From positions 1 to 21,521 of the forward strand of contig DASYQD010000167.1 of assembly GCA_036005845.1 (NCBI GenBank): a stretch of 21,521 nt of DNA, in the 5' to 3' direction. The stretch's first letter is position 1. Each line of letters begins with the position of its first letter. Position numbers and translations under genes: made by a program. Below, piece after piece: positions 1 through 7,248 of the stretch. This stretch comes from DASYQD01 sp036005845. GTDB taxonomy: Bacteria > Acidobacteriota > Thermoanaerobaculia > Multivoradales > JAIOJS01. The notes under the pieces were generated by a model, which saw only the letters and a list, made by a program, of their open reading frames with translations, searched no databases and was not told the origin of the DNA.

Positions 1-1422
1 GACCGCGCGTTCGAGCCAGTCGAGCAGCGCGCTCGGCCAGATGCCGAGCACCAGGGTGCCGGCGGCGGCGGCGAGCACCGCCAGGCGCCCCCAGACGTCG
101 AGCAACAGGCCGCTCGGCGCCGCCACCTCGGGCTTCATGTAGAGCACGTAGACGACGCGCAGGTAGTAGACGACGCCCACGATGCTGGCGGCGATGCCGA
201 CGAGGGCGAGCGCCAGGTGGCCGTGCTGGATGGCGTGGAAGAAGACCAGGTACTTGCCGAGGAAGCCCAGCGTCGGCGGGATGCCGGCGAGCGACAGCAT
301 CGACACCGTGAGGCAGACGCCGAGGAACGGGAAGCGGTAGCCCCAGCCCGAGAGCTCCGAGATCAGGTGCTGCTCGCCGGGCCGCGCGTAGAGGAGGGCG
401 ACGATGGCGAAGGCGCCGGCGTTCATCAACGCGTAGGCGAGCAGGTAGACGAGCAGCGGCGGCAGCGAGTCGGTGCCGACGGTGACCAGCGGGATGAGCA
501 GGTAGCCCATGTGCGCGATGCCCGAGTAGGCGAGCATGCGCTTGATGTCCTTCTGCACCAGCGCCAGCAGGTTGCCGCCCAGCATCGAGAGCACGGACAG
601 CAGGGCGATGAGCTGCGGCCAGTCGTGACCCACCTGCGCCGTGCCGATGGCGGTGAGCACCCGCACCAGCACCAGCGCGCTGGCCGCCTTCGGCGCCACC
701 GACAGGAAGGCGACGAATGGCGACGGCGCGCCCTGGTAGGTGTCGGGCGACCAGGCGTGGAAGGGCACGAGGCTCATCTTGAAGGCGAAGCCGCAGACGA
801 TGAGCAGGAAGCCGAGGACGACGACGACCCCGACGCCGCCGCCGCTCGACAGCGCGTCGGCCACCTGCTGCAGCTTGGTGGTGCCGGTCTCGCCGTAGAG
901 GAGGGCGATGCCGAGCAGCACGAACGAGCTGACGAAGGCGCCCATCAGGAAGTACTTGAGGCCAGCCTCGGTCGCCATCGCCAGCCGCCGGTGGTAGGCG
1001 GCGAGCGCGTAGAGGCAGAACGACAGCAGCTCGAGCGCGAGGAAGAGCGTCAGCAGCTCGGCGGCGCGGACGAGGAAGAGCATGCCCACCGTGCACCAGA
1101 GCAGCAGGGCCGCGTACTCGCCGGTGCCCAGCCGCTCGCGCCGCAGGTAGGCTTGCGAGGCGAGCAGGGCGAGGGCGGCGGAGAGCAGCACGATCTCGGC
1201 GAGCGCCAGCGTCACCGGCGACCACTCGAGGAAGCCGCCGAAGCTGCTCGGGTGCGCCCAGCCGGGGCGCGGGAGCCAGAAGCCGACGCCGGCGACGACG
1301 GCGGCCGAGAGCGGCAGCCAGAGCCGCTTGAGGCCGGGCGCCAGCGCATCGAAGAGCAGCACCAGCACGGCGAAGCCGCCGATGACCAGCTCGGGGAGCA
1401 GCGAGGTGAGGTCGGCCTGCAT
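1..1422 (-). CDS. nuoN: NADH-quinone oxidoreductase subunit N, 3' end outside window
   Basis: Antiporter-like membrane subunit of complex I, one of the three proton-pumping modules of the membrane arm. The frame is open from an ATG at 1422 to the window edge (474 codons, no stop), so only the last residues of the C-terminus are missing. Start region reads MQADLTSLLPELVIGG, followed by regularly spaced hydrophobic helices. Family hallmarks seen: an ELLSFCLYALAAY segment (helix 5 Glu), GLKYFLMGAFVSSFVLLG, FKMSLVPFHAWSPDTYQGAP, and KDIKRMLAYSGIAHMGY. It starts 14 bases after the nuoM stop, as the last recognised gene of the nuo operon inside this window. Identification is secure; the true end cannot be seen. 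Confidence 0.95.
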   Translation of the reverse strand, partial: MQADLTSLLPELVIGGFAVLVLLFDALAPGLKRLWLPLSAAVVAGVGFWLPRPGWAHPSSFGGFLEWSPVTLALAEIVLLSAALALLASQAYLRRERLGTGEYAALLLWCTVGMLFLVRAAELLTLFLALELLSFCLYALAAYHRRLAMATEAGLKYFLMGAFVSSFVLLGIALLYGETGTTKLQQVADALSSGGGVGVVVVLGFLLIVCGFAFKMSLVPFHAWSPDTYQGAPSPFVAFLSVAPKAASALVLVRVLTAIGTAQVGHDWPQLIALLSVLSMLGGNLLALVQKDIKRMLAYSGIAHMGYLLIPLVTVGTDSLPPLLVYLLAYALMNAGAFAIVALLYARPGEQHLISELSGWGYRFPFLGVCLTVSMLSLAGIPPTLGFLGKYLVFFHAIQHGHLALALVGIAASIVGVVYYLRVVYVLYMKPEVAAPSGLLLDVWGRLAVLAAAAGTLVLGIWPSALLDWLERAV

Positions 1423-1436
1423 CGTCGCGTCCAAGC

Positions 1437-3200
1437 TCACGGCGCGCCTCCGGCGGGTGCGGGCGACGCGGGCGCATCGGATGCGGCGATGGGCGCCGAG
1501 GCGCCGGTGCGAATGAGCGCGTAGATCGAATCGCGCGACGTTGACTCGCGCCATCTCGACTCGCGCGAGGTCGATACGCCGCCACGCGCGGGACTCGGAC
1601 CTGTCGACCCGCCGGTCACCGGCCCGCTCGCGGCCACCTGGTCCGGCTGCACCGGCACCTGGATGCGCGCCCGCACGTTGCCGAGCAGCTGTCCGAGGTG
1701 CGCCGTGCTGGGATCCATGAAGCACGCGGGCGCCACGCCGATCCACAGCATCAACACGCACAGCGGCGCGAGCGCCAGGATCTCGCGCAGCGACAGGTCC
1801 TTCAGTCCTTCGTTCTCCTGGCGCGTGATCGGTCCCCACAGCGTCAGGAAGAGCATCTTCAACAGGTAGATCGCGGCGAGCACCACACCCAGCGTCGCCG
1901 CCACCGTCGCCCAGCGCAGGTCGAGCACGGCGCTCTTGTAGCTGCCGACCAGGATGGGGAACTCGCCGGCGAAGCCGTTGAGCATCGGCAGCCCCACCGA
2001 CGCCAGCGCCGAGAAGACGAGGAAGAAGGCGAAGACCGGGATCACCTTGGCGAGGCCGCCGAACTCGTCGAACTTCTTGGTATGCCGGCGGTCGTAGAGC
2101 ATGCCGACGAGCAGGAAGAGCGCGCCCGTCGACAGACCGTGGTTGACCATCTGCAGCAGCGCGCCCTGCCAGGCGACGAGGTCGAAGGCGAGGAGGCCGA
2201 GCATGACGAAGCCGAGGTGCGCCACCGACGAGTAGGCGACGAGCTTCTTCATGTCGCCCTGCATCCACGACACCAGCGCGCCGTAGAGGATGCCGATGAC
2301 CGCCAGCACCACGAGCGGCATGCCGAGTCTCACCGCGGCCTGCGGGAAGAGCGGGAAGGCGAGCCGCAGGAAGCCGTAGGTGCCGAGCTTGAGGAGCACG
2401 CCGGCGAGCACCACCGAGCCGCCCGTCGGCGCCTCGACGTGGGCGTCGGGCAGCCAGGTGTGGAGCGGGAACATCGGCACCTTGATGGCGAAGGCGAGGG
2501 CGAACGCGGCGAAGAGCCAGAGCTGCGGCCCCAGCGGCAAGTTGAGCTGCAGGAGGTCGGCGTACGCGAAGCTCCACACGCCGGTGGTCTCGTGCTGCCG
2601 CCAGCCCAGCCAGAGCAGCGCCACCAGCATCGGCAGCGAGCCCGCCATGGTGTAGAGGAAGAACTTGAGCGCCGCGTAGACCTTCCGATCGCCGCCCCAG
2701 ATGCCGATGATGAGATACATCGGCACCAGCACCAGCTCCCAGAAGACGTAGAAGAGGAAGAGGTCGAAGGCGAGGAAGACGCCGAGCATGCCGGTGGTGA
2801 GCAGCAGCATGGCGGCGCCGTAGGCCTGCCAGTGCTTGGTGATCCCCTTCCACGAGCCGAGGATGACGAGCGGCATGAGCAGCAGCGTCAGCGCCACCAG
2901 CGGCATCGAGATGCCGTCGATGGCGAGCTCGTAGCGGATGCCCCAGCGCGGGATCCAGGGGATGGGCTGGCCGTCCAGGCCGAGCTCGCGCACGAACGGG
3001 AACGGGGCGCCCGCTGTGTAGCGCGCCAGCAGGTACCAGCCGCCGAGCAGCAGCTCGGCGAGCGTGGCGAGCAGCACGTAGACCTTGACCGCGGCCTGCG
3101 AATCGCGCGGGAAGAAGAGCAGCGGCAGCACCGCCAGGGTGGGGAAGAACACCACCAGCGTCAGCGTGCTGTGGGTGAAGAGATGAACGAAGGTATTCAT
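1437..3200 (-). CDS. nuoM: NADH-quinone oxidoreductase subunit M, with unusual C-terminal tail
   Basis: Antiporter-like proton-pumping subunit of the complex I membrane arm (587 aa). The signature FYVFWELVLVPMYLIIG carries the essential Glu at about residue 155, and FAIKVPMFPLHTWLPDAHVEAPT the pumping Lys at about 240. MQGDMKKLVAYSSVAHLGFV and VGLPMLNGFAGEF are also family sequences. Usual length is about 500 aa; the conserved part ends near residue 515 and about 70 residues of Ser/Arg/Pro/Ala-rich, low-complexity sequence follow. No Shine-Dalgarno is visible before the ATG at 3200. Instead that ATG overlaps, as ATGA, the stop of a 36-codon upstream ORF (3197-3307), so translational coupling is likely. 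nuoN starts 14 bases after the stop. Confidence 0.96.
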   Translation of the reverse strand: MNTFVHLFTHSTLTLVVFFPTLAVLPLLFFPRDSQAAVKVYVLLATLAELLLGGWYLLARYTAGAPFPFVRELGLDGQPIPWIPRWGIRYELAIDGISMPLVALTLLLMPLVILGSWKGITKHWQAYGAAMLLLTTGMLGVFLAFDLFLFYVFWELVLVPMYLIIGIWGGDRKVYAALKFFLYTMAGSLPMLVALLWLGWRQHETTGVWSFAYADLLQLNLPLGPQLWLFAAFALAFAIKVPMFPLHTWLPDAHVEAPTGGSVVLAGVLLKLGTYGFLRLAFPLFPQAAVRLGMPLVVLAVIGILYGALVSWMQGDMKKLVAYSSVAHLGFVMLGLLAFDLVAWQGALLQMVNHGLSTGALFLLVGMLYDRRHTKKFDEFGGLAKVIPVFAFFLVFSALASVGLPMLNGFAGEFPILVGSYKSAVLDLRWATVAATLGVVLAAIYLLKMLFLTLWGPITRQENEGLKDLSLREILALAPLCVLMLWIGVAPACFMDPSTAHLGQLLGNVRARIQVPVQPDQVAASGPVTGGSTGPSPARGGVSTSRESRWRESTSRDSIYALIRTGASAPIAASDAPASPAPAGGAP

Positions 3201-3307
3201 GCGAAGAGACGGGCCGGGTGGGGGCGCCCCTTGCCCCTAGAGGGGCGAGGGGATGGGGGAGCAGGGGTGAGGTGCAACCCAGTGAACAGGAGGAGGAACG
3301 TGTCCAT
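3197..3307 (-). CDS. Leader ORF between nuoL and nuoM, possible duplicated nuoM start
   Basis: A 36-codon ORF begins with ATG three bases after the nuoL stop codon and ends in a TGA that overlaps the nuoM ATG (ATGA). Its first residues, MDTFLLLFTG, resemble the start of NuoM, MNTFVHLFTH (M, T, F, L, F, T conserved in place). The rest is Pro/Arg-rich and is encoded by a G+C-rich palindromic repeat. The simplest reading is that this was the original nuoM start, tightly spaced to nuoL, and that a repeat insertion or partial duplication separated it from the rest of the gene. It may now serve only to carry ribosomes to nuoM. The peptide itself probably has no function; whether it is translated is inference. 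Confidence 0.4.
   Translation of the reverse strand: MDTFLLLFTGLHLTPAPPSPRPSRGKGRPHPARLFA
3227..3252. repeat. REP-like palindrome in the nuoL-nuoM junction
   Basis: Two 12-base arms (3227-3238 and 3241-3252) are inverted copies with one mismatch that still allows a T-G pair, separated by AG. The element sits in a wider C/G-run block (about 3212-3280, minus-strand sense ...CACCTCACCCCTGC...). This style of sequence is seen in dispersed intergenic palindromic repeats of many GC-rich bacteria. Copy number in this genome cannot be judged from one window. Confidence 0.55.
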
Positions 3308-3310
3308 GCG

Positions 3311-5245
3311 CTAGAACACCAGCCAGACGAAGAAGGCAATGAGCGCGGTGAAGAAGTAGAGCGCGTAGTTGCGCACGTTGCCGGTGGTGGTGAAGCGGCC
3401 GAGGTCGCCGGTGAGCTCGACGAGGAAGGCGCCGACGTGCACGCTGCCGTTGATGAAGATGGTGTCGATCACCTTCCAGCACATGCGCGCCAGCCAGGCC
3501 AGCGGCCGCACCACGATGGCGTCGTAGAGCTCGTCGACGTAGTACTTGTTCTGCAGCGTGCGGTGGAGGCGCGGCGCGGCGGCGACCAGCGCCTCTTCGC
3601 CCTCGAGGTCGCGGCCGCGGCCGTAGAGGCGCCAGGCGAGGAAGATGCCGAGCAGGCCGACCAGCACCGAGGCGCCGACGAGGAAGGCTTCGAGCCCGAG
3701 CCCGTGCTCAGCGTGCTCGGCAGCGTGACCCACGTTCGCCACGACCGGCGCCAGGAAGTGCCCCAGCCAGTCGCGGTCGAGGAACGGGATGACGCCCACC
3801 CAGCCCGCGAAGATCGCGCCGATGGCGAGCACGATCAGCGGCAGCGTCATCGAGGCCGGCGACTCGTGCAGGTGGTGGTGCTGCTCCTCGGTGCCGCGGA
3901 AGTTGCCGTGGAAGGTCATGAAGAACAAGCGGAACATGTAGAAGGCGGTGATGCCGGCGGTCAGCGTGCCCACCGCCCACAGCGCGATGTGCGCCTGCCA
4001 GGCGGCGCCGAGGATGGCGTCCTTGCTGAAGAAGCCGGCGAAGCCCGGCACGCCGGCGATCGCCAGGCAGCCGACGAGGAAGGTCCAGTAGGTGATCGGC
4101 AGGTGCTTCTTGAGCCCGCCCATCCGCCGCATGTCCTGCTCGCCCGACATGGCGTGGATCACCGACCCCGACCCGAGGAACAGCAGCGCCTTGAAGAAGG
4201 CGTGCGTGCCGAGGTGGAAGATGGCCACCGCGTAGGCGCCGCTGCCGGCGGCGAGGAACATGTAGCCGAGCTGCGAAACGGTGGAATAGGCGAGCACCTT
4301 CTTGATGTCGTACTGCGCGACACCGATGGTCGCGGCGAGAACCGCCGTGAAGGCGCCGATGATGGCGACGACCCACAAGATCTCGGGCGCCAGCTGGAAG
4401 AGCGCATTGGCGCGCACCACGATGTAGACGCCGGCAGTCACCATGGTGGCGGCGTGGATCAGCGCCGACACCGGCGTCGGACCGGCCATGGCGTCGGGCA
4501 GCCAGACGTAGAGCGGCACCTGCGCGCTCTTGCCGGTGGCGCCGATGAAGAGGCAGAGCGCGACGAAGCCGGCGAAGGAGAGCCCCAGCGCGTACGTCGC
4601 CTGCACCGCGTGCGGCGCCGCCTCGACCGCGGCGAAGATCTTCCGGTAGTCGAGGGTGCCGAAGCGCTGCACCAGCGCGAACAGCCCGACCAGGAAGGCG
4701 AAGTCGCCGATGCGGTTGACGATAAACGCCTTGCGGCCGGCGCGCGGCGGCTCGTCCTGATCGTAGTAGTAGCCGATCAGCAAATAGGAGCAGAGGCCGA
4801 CGCCTTCCCAGCCGACGAAGGTGACCAGGAAGTTGTTGCCCAGCACCAGCAGCAGCATCATGCCCATGAAGAGGTTGAGGTACACGAAATAGCGCTGATA
4901 CCCCTTCTCGTGGTGCATGTAGCCGGCGGAGTAGACGTGGATCCAGAAGCCGACGAAGGTGACGACGAAGGTCATCACCGCCGACAGCGGATCGAGCAGG
5001 AAGGCGACGTCGATGTGGAGCGGTGCCCGCAGCCAGGCGTAGAGCACCTGCTCGAAGGGATGCGGCCCGACGCCGTGCCACCACTGCCAGATGGCGGCGA
5101 GCGCCACCAGCAGCGAAGCGCCCGGCGCGGCGAGCGCCACGAAGGTGGTGAGCGCCTTCGGCACCCGCGGTCCGAGCACGCCGTTGAGCGCCGCGCCAGC
5201 GAAGGGCAGCAGCGGCACGAGCCAGAGCAAGTTCAGCGCGCTCAT
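3311..5245 (-). CDS. nuoL: NADH-quinone oxidoreductase subunit L
   Basis: Largest antiporter-like subunit at the distal end of the complex I membrane arm, with the long lateral helix at its C-terminus (644 aa, normal for the family). Family sequences include MSALNLLWLVPLLPFAGAAL at the start, FVGWEGVGLCSYLLIGYYY (conserved Glu of helix 5), SAQVPLYVWLPDAMAGPTPV, SALIHAATMVTAGVYIV and YDIKKVLAYSTVSQLGYM. The region after about residue 480 contains the soluble stretch and the terminal helices ending in FFTALIAFFVWLVF. The start ATG lies four bases after the nuoK stop. The 110 bases downstream, before nuoM, are not the usual tight junction. Confidence 0.97.
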   Translation of the reverse strand: MSALNLLWLVPLLPFAGAALNGVLGPRVPKALTTFVALAAPGASLLVALAAIWQWWHGVGPHPFEQVLYAWLRAPLHIDVAFLLDPLSAVMTFVVTFVGFWIHVYSAGYMHHEKGYQRYFVYLNLFMGMMLLLVLGNNFLVTFVGWEGVGLCSYLLIGYYYDQDEPPRAGRKAFIVNRIGDFAFLVGLFALVQRFGTLDYRKIFAAVEAAPHAVQATYALGLSFAGFVALCLFIGATGKSAQVPLYVWLPDAMAGPTPVSALIHAATMVTAGVYIVVRANALFQLAPEILWVVAIIGAFTAVLAATIGVAQYDIKKVLAYSTVSQLGYMFLAAGSGAYAVAIFHLGTHAFFKALLFLGSGSVIHAMSGEQDMRRMGGLKKHLPITYWTFLVGCLAIAGVPGFAGFFSKDAILGAAWQAHIALWAVGTLTAGITAFYMFRLFFMTFHGNFRGTEEQHHHLHESPASMTLPLIVLAIGAIFAGWVGVIPFLDRDWLGHFLAPVVANVGHAAEHAEHGLGLEAFLVGASVLVGLLGIFLAWRLYGRGRDLEGEEALVAAAPRLHRTLQNKYYVDELYDAIVVRPLAWLARMCWKVIDTIFINGSVHVGAFLVELTGDLGRFTTTGNVRNYALYFFTALIAFFVWLVF

Positions 5246-5249
5246 CGCG

Positions 5250-5555
5250 TCACCAGCGCAGCAGGTTGAGGCGGTTGACGTCGATGGTGCGCCGCAGACG
5301 GTAGACGGCGATGAAGAGGGCGAGCCCGATCGCCGCCTCGGCGGCCGCCACCGCCAGCACGAAGAAGACGATCACCTGCCCCGCCTGGTCGTTGAGCAGC
5401 CGCGCGTACGAGAGGATCAACAGGTTCACGGCGTTGAGCATCAGCTCGATGGAGAGGAAGATGGTGATGCCGTTGCGCCGCGTCAGCGCGCCGACGGTGC
5501 CGATGGAGAACAGCACCGCGGCGAGCACCATGTACCAGGCGATCGGCACCGTCAC
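5250..5555 (-). CDS. nuoK: NADH-quinone oxidoreductase subunit K
   Basis: Small three-helix membrane subunit of complex I, homologous to MrpC (101 aa, the standard length). The two essential membrane glutamates are visible: Glu37 in LSIELMLNAVNLL and Glu73 in AVAAAEAAIGLALFI, equivalent to E. coli Glu36 and Glu72. The C-terminus DVNRLNLLRW is typical. It starts with GTG at 5555, which overlaps the nuoJ stop as GTGA; nuoL follows four bases after its own stop. These spacings indicate tight translational coupling of J, K and L. Confidence 0.97.
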   Translation of the reverse strand: MTVPIAWYMVLAAVLFSIGTVGALTRRNGITIFLSIELMLNAVNLLILSYARLLNDQAGQVIVFFVLAVAAAEAAIGLALFIAVYRLRRTIDVNRLNLLRW

Positions 5556-6130
5556 GGCGCTTCGCCTCCCACCTCGGCGACCTCTGCCGGCGCGGCCGGC
5601 AGCGCGCCGGCCTGCGGCGGCGTCATCTCACCCGGTTGCGGCGCGCGCGCCATCGCGTACGCCGCGACCACCGCGACGAGCAGCAGCAGACCGACCAGCT
5701 CGAAGGGCAGCAGCCAGGTGGTGAACAGCTCCCACGACAGCCGGTGGATGGAGAGGTAGTCCGGCGTCAGCGCATCGAGCGTGTCCGGCCCGTGCGTGCG
5801 CCAGAGCAGCATGCCGAGGAAGCCGGCGAAGAAGGCGGCGCCGATGAGCGCCACCCAGCGCTGCGCTGGTTGACCAACCCCGGCCGCCCGCTCGCGGCCG
5901 ATGTTGAGCAGCATGAGGACGAAGAGGAAGAGCACGAGGATGGCGCCCGCATAGACGAGCACCTGCACCGCGGCGACGAACGGCGCGCCGAGCAGCACGA
6001 AGAGCACGGCGAGGCTGAAGAGCACCACCACCATGCTCATCGTCGACTTGACCGGTTGCGGATGGACGACGACCACGATGGCAAAGCCCACCGAGAGCAG
6101 GGCGAAGATCGAGAAAATCGCGACTTCCAT
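5552..6130 (-). CDS. nuoJ: NADH-quinone oxidoreductase subunit J
   Basis: Membrane subunit of complex I next to NuoK and NuoA (192 aa). The same frame stays open far upstream inside nuoH, but the start at 6130 (MEVAIFSIFALLSVGFAIV) is the family start and lies 17 bases after the nuoH stop. Characteristic segments are HPVKS-type residues at about 25-30, QVLVYAGAILVLFLFVLMLLN (helix 3, containing the pi-bulge region in known structures), and a last helix LVGLLLLVAVVAAYAMAR. The C-terminal 30 residues are Pro/Ala/Glu-rich. nuoI, which normally lies between nuoH and nuoJ, is not present. Confidence 0.96.
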   Translation of the reverse strand: MEVAIFSIFALLSVGFAIVVVVHPQPVKSTMSMVVVLFSLAVLFVLLGAPFVAAVQVLVYAGAILVLFLFVLMLLNIGRERAAGVGQPAQRWVALIGAAFFAGFLGMLLWRTHGPDTLDALTPDYLSIHRLSWELFTTWLLPFELVGLLLLVAVVAAYAMARAPQPGEMTPPQAGALPAAPAEVAEVGGEAP

Positions 6131-6147
6131 CTGGATGACTCGGCGGC

Positions 6148-7173
6148 TCAGTAGATCTTGGCCACGACGAGGACGGCGACGCCGAGCAGCGTCACCAGCG
6201 CGATCGGCAGCAGCACCTTCCACCCCAGCCGCATGAGCTGGTCGTAGCGGAAGCGCGGGAAGGTGAAGCGCACCCAGACGAAGAACGCCATCCAGAACAG
6301 CACCTTGACGGCGAGGATCCCGGCTCCGGCGGCGACGCCGAGCCAGTTGTTGGGCAGCGTGACGCCGGGAAGGCTCCAGCCGCCGAAGTAGAGCGTCGAC
6401 ATCAGCGCGCCCAGCGACGCCATGTTCACGTACTCGGCGGAGTAGAAGAGCGCCCACTTCATCGAGCCGTACTCGGTGTTGTAGCCGGACACCAGCTCCG
6501 ACTCCGCTTCCGGCAGGTCGAAGGGCAGGCGGTTCGTCTCGGCGAAGGAGGCGACGAGGAAGACCAGGAAGCCCGGTAGCTGCAGCAGCACGTTCCAGCC
6601 GTGCTGCTGTTGATAAGCGACGACGTCGTTGAGCTTGAACGAGCCCACCGGCAGCAGCACGGCGAGAATCGCCATGCCCAGCGCCAGCTCGTAGCTGATG
6701 AGCTGCGCGGTGGCGCGGATGGCGCCGAGCTGCGAGTACTTGTTGTTCGAGCCGTAGCCCGAGCAGACCAGCGAGTAGACGCCGAGGCTCGACAGCGAGA
6801 GGAAGAGCAGCACGCCGGCCTCGCCGTCGACGACGACCATCGGGATGCGCAGGCCGCTCTTCAACACCAGGTCCGGCGCCATCGGGATGACGACGAAGGT
6901 GGTGAGGGCAGGCACCAGCGCCAGGATGGGGCCGAGGAGGTACATCGTGCGATCGGCCGCCGTCGGCACGATCTCCTCCTTGAAGATGAACTTGAGCACG
7001 TCGGCGAGCGGCTGGATGAGGCCGAAGGGGCCGACGCGGTTGGGCCCGCGGCGGTCCTGGATGAGCGCCATGCCGCGACGCTCCACCCACACCATCACCG
7101 GCGCGAGCAGGCCGAGCAGCGCGATCACCCAGGCCAGGTACTTGGCCAGCGTGGCGATCAGCTCTACCGACAA
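6148..7173 (-). CDS. nuoH: NADH-quinone oxidoreductase subunit H
   Basis: Membrane subunit forming the quinone-binding site together with NuoB and NuoD (341 aa). Hallmarks: VERRGMALIQDRRGPNRVGP near residue 32-50, GLIQPLADVLKFIFKEE, GGLRIP-like loop, and ETNRLPFDLPEAESELVSGY with the TEYG motif after it. The start is a TTG at 7173, chosen because the protein begins as in relatives (MSVELIATLAKYLAW) and a GGAGAG Shine-Dalgarno lies six bases upstream. A 75-base gap separates it from nuoG. Directly downstream comes nuoJ, not nuoI. Confidence 0.96.
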   Translation of the reverse strand: MSVELIATLAKYLAWVIALLGLLAPVMVWVERRGMALIQDRRGPNRVGPFGLIQPLADVLKFIFKEEIVPTAADRTMYLLGPILALVPALTTFVVIPMAPDLVLKSGLRIPMVVVDGEAGVLLFLSLSSLGVYSLVCSGYGSNNKYSQLGAIRATAQLISYELALGMAILAVLLPVGSFKLNDVVAYQQQHGWNVLLQLPGFLVFLVASFAETNRLPFDLPEAESELVSGYNTEYGSMKWALFYSAEYVNMASLGALMSTLYFGGWSLPGVTLPNNWLGVAAGAGILAVKVLFWMAFFVWVRFTFPRFRYDQLMRLGWKVLLPIALVTLLGVAVLVVAKIY

Positions 7174-7248
7174 CGAGCTCTCTCCGGCAACCGATGTCCC
7201 TCCTCAGTCAACGCCCGACGATCGCAGCCAACCGCGCGAAACGCTTCT

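Noticed and set aside
217..1524. Plus-strand open frame opposite nuoN
   Set aside because: Same biased antisense composition; the minus strand is a textbook NuoN.
3218..5269. Long plus-strand open frame opposite nuoL
   Set aside because: Composition is almost only Arg, Glu, Asp, His, Gln and Val, as expected from the complement of a hydrophobic GC-rich gene; nuoL on the other strand is unmistakable.
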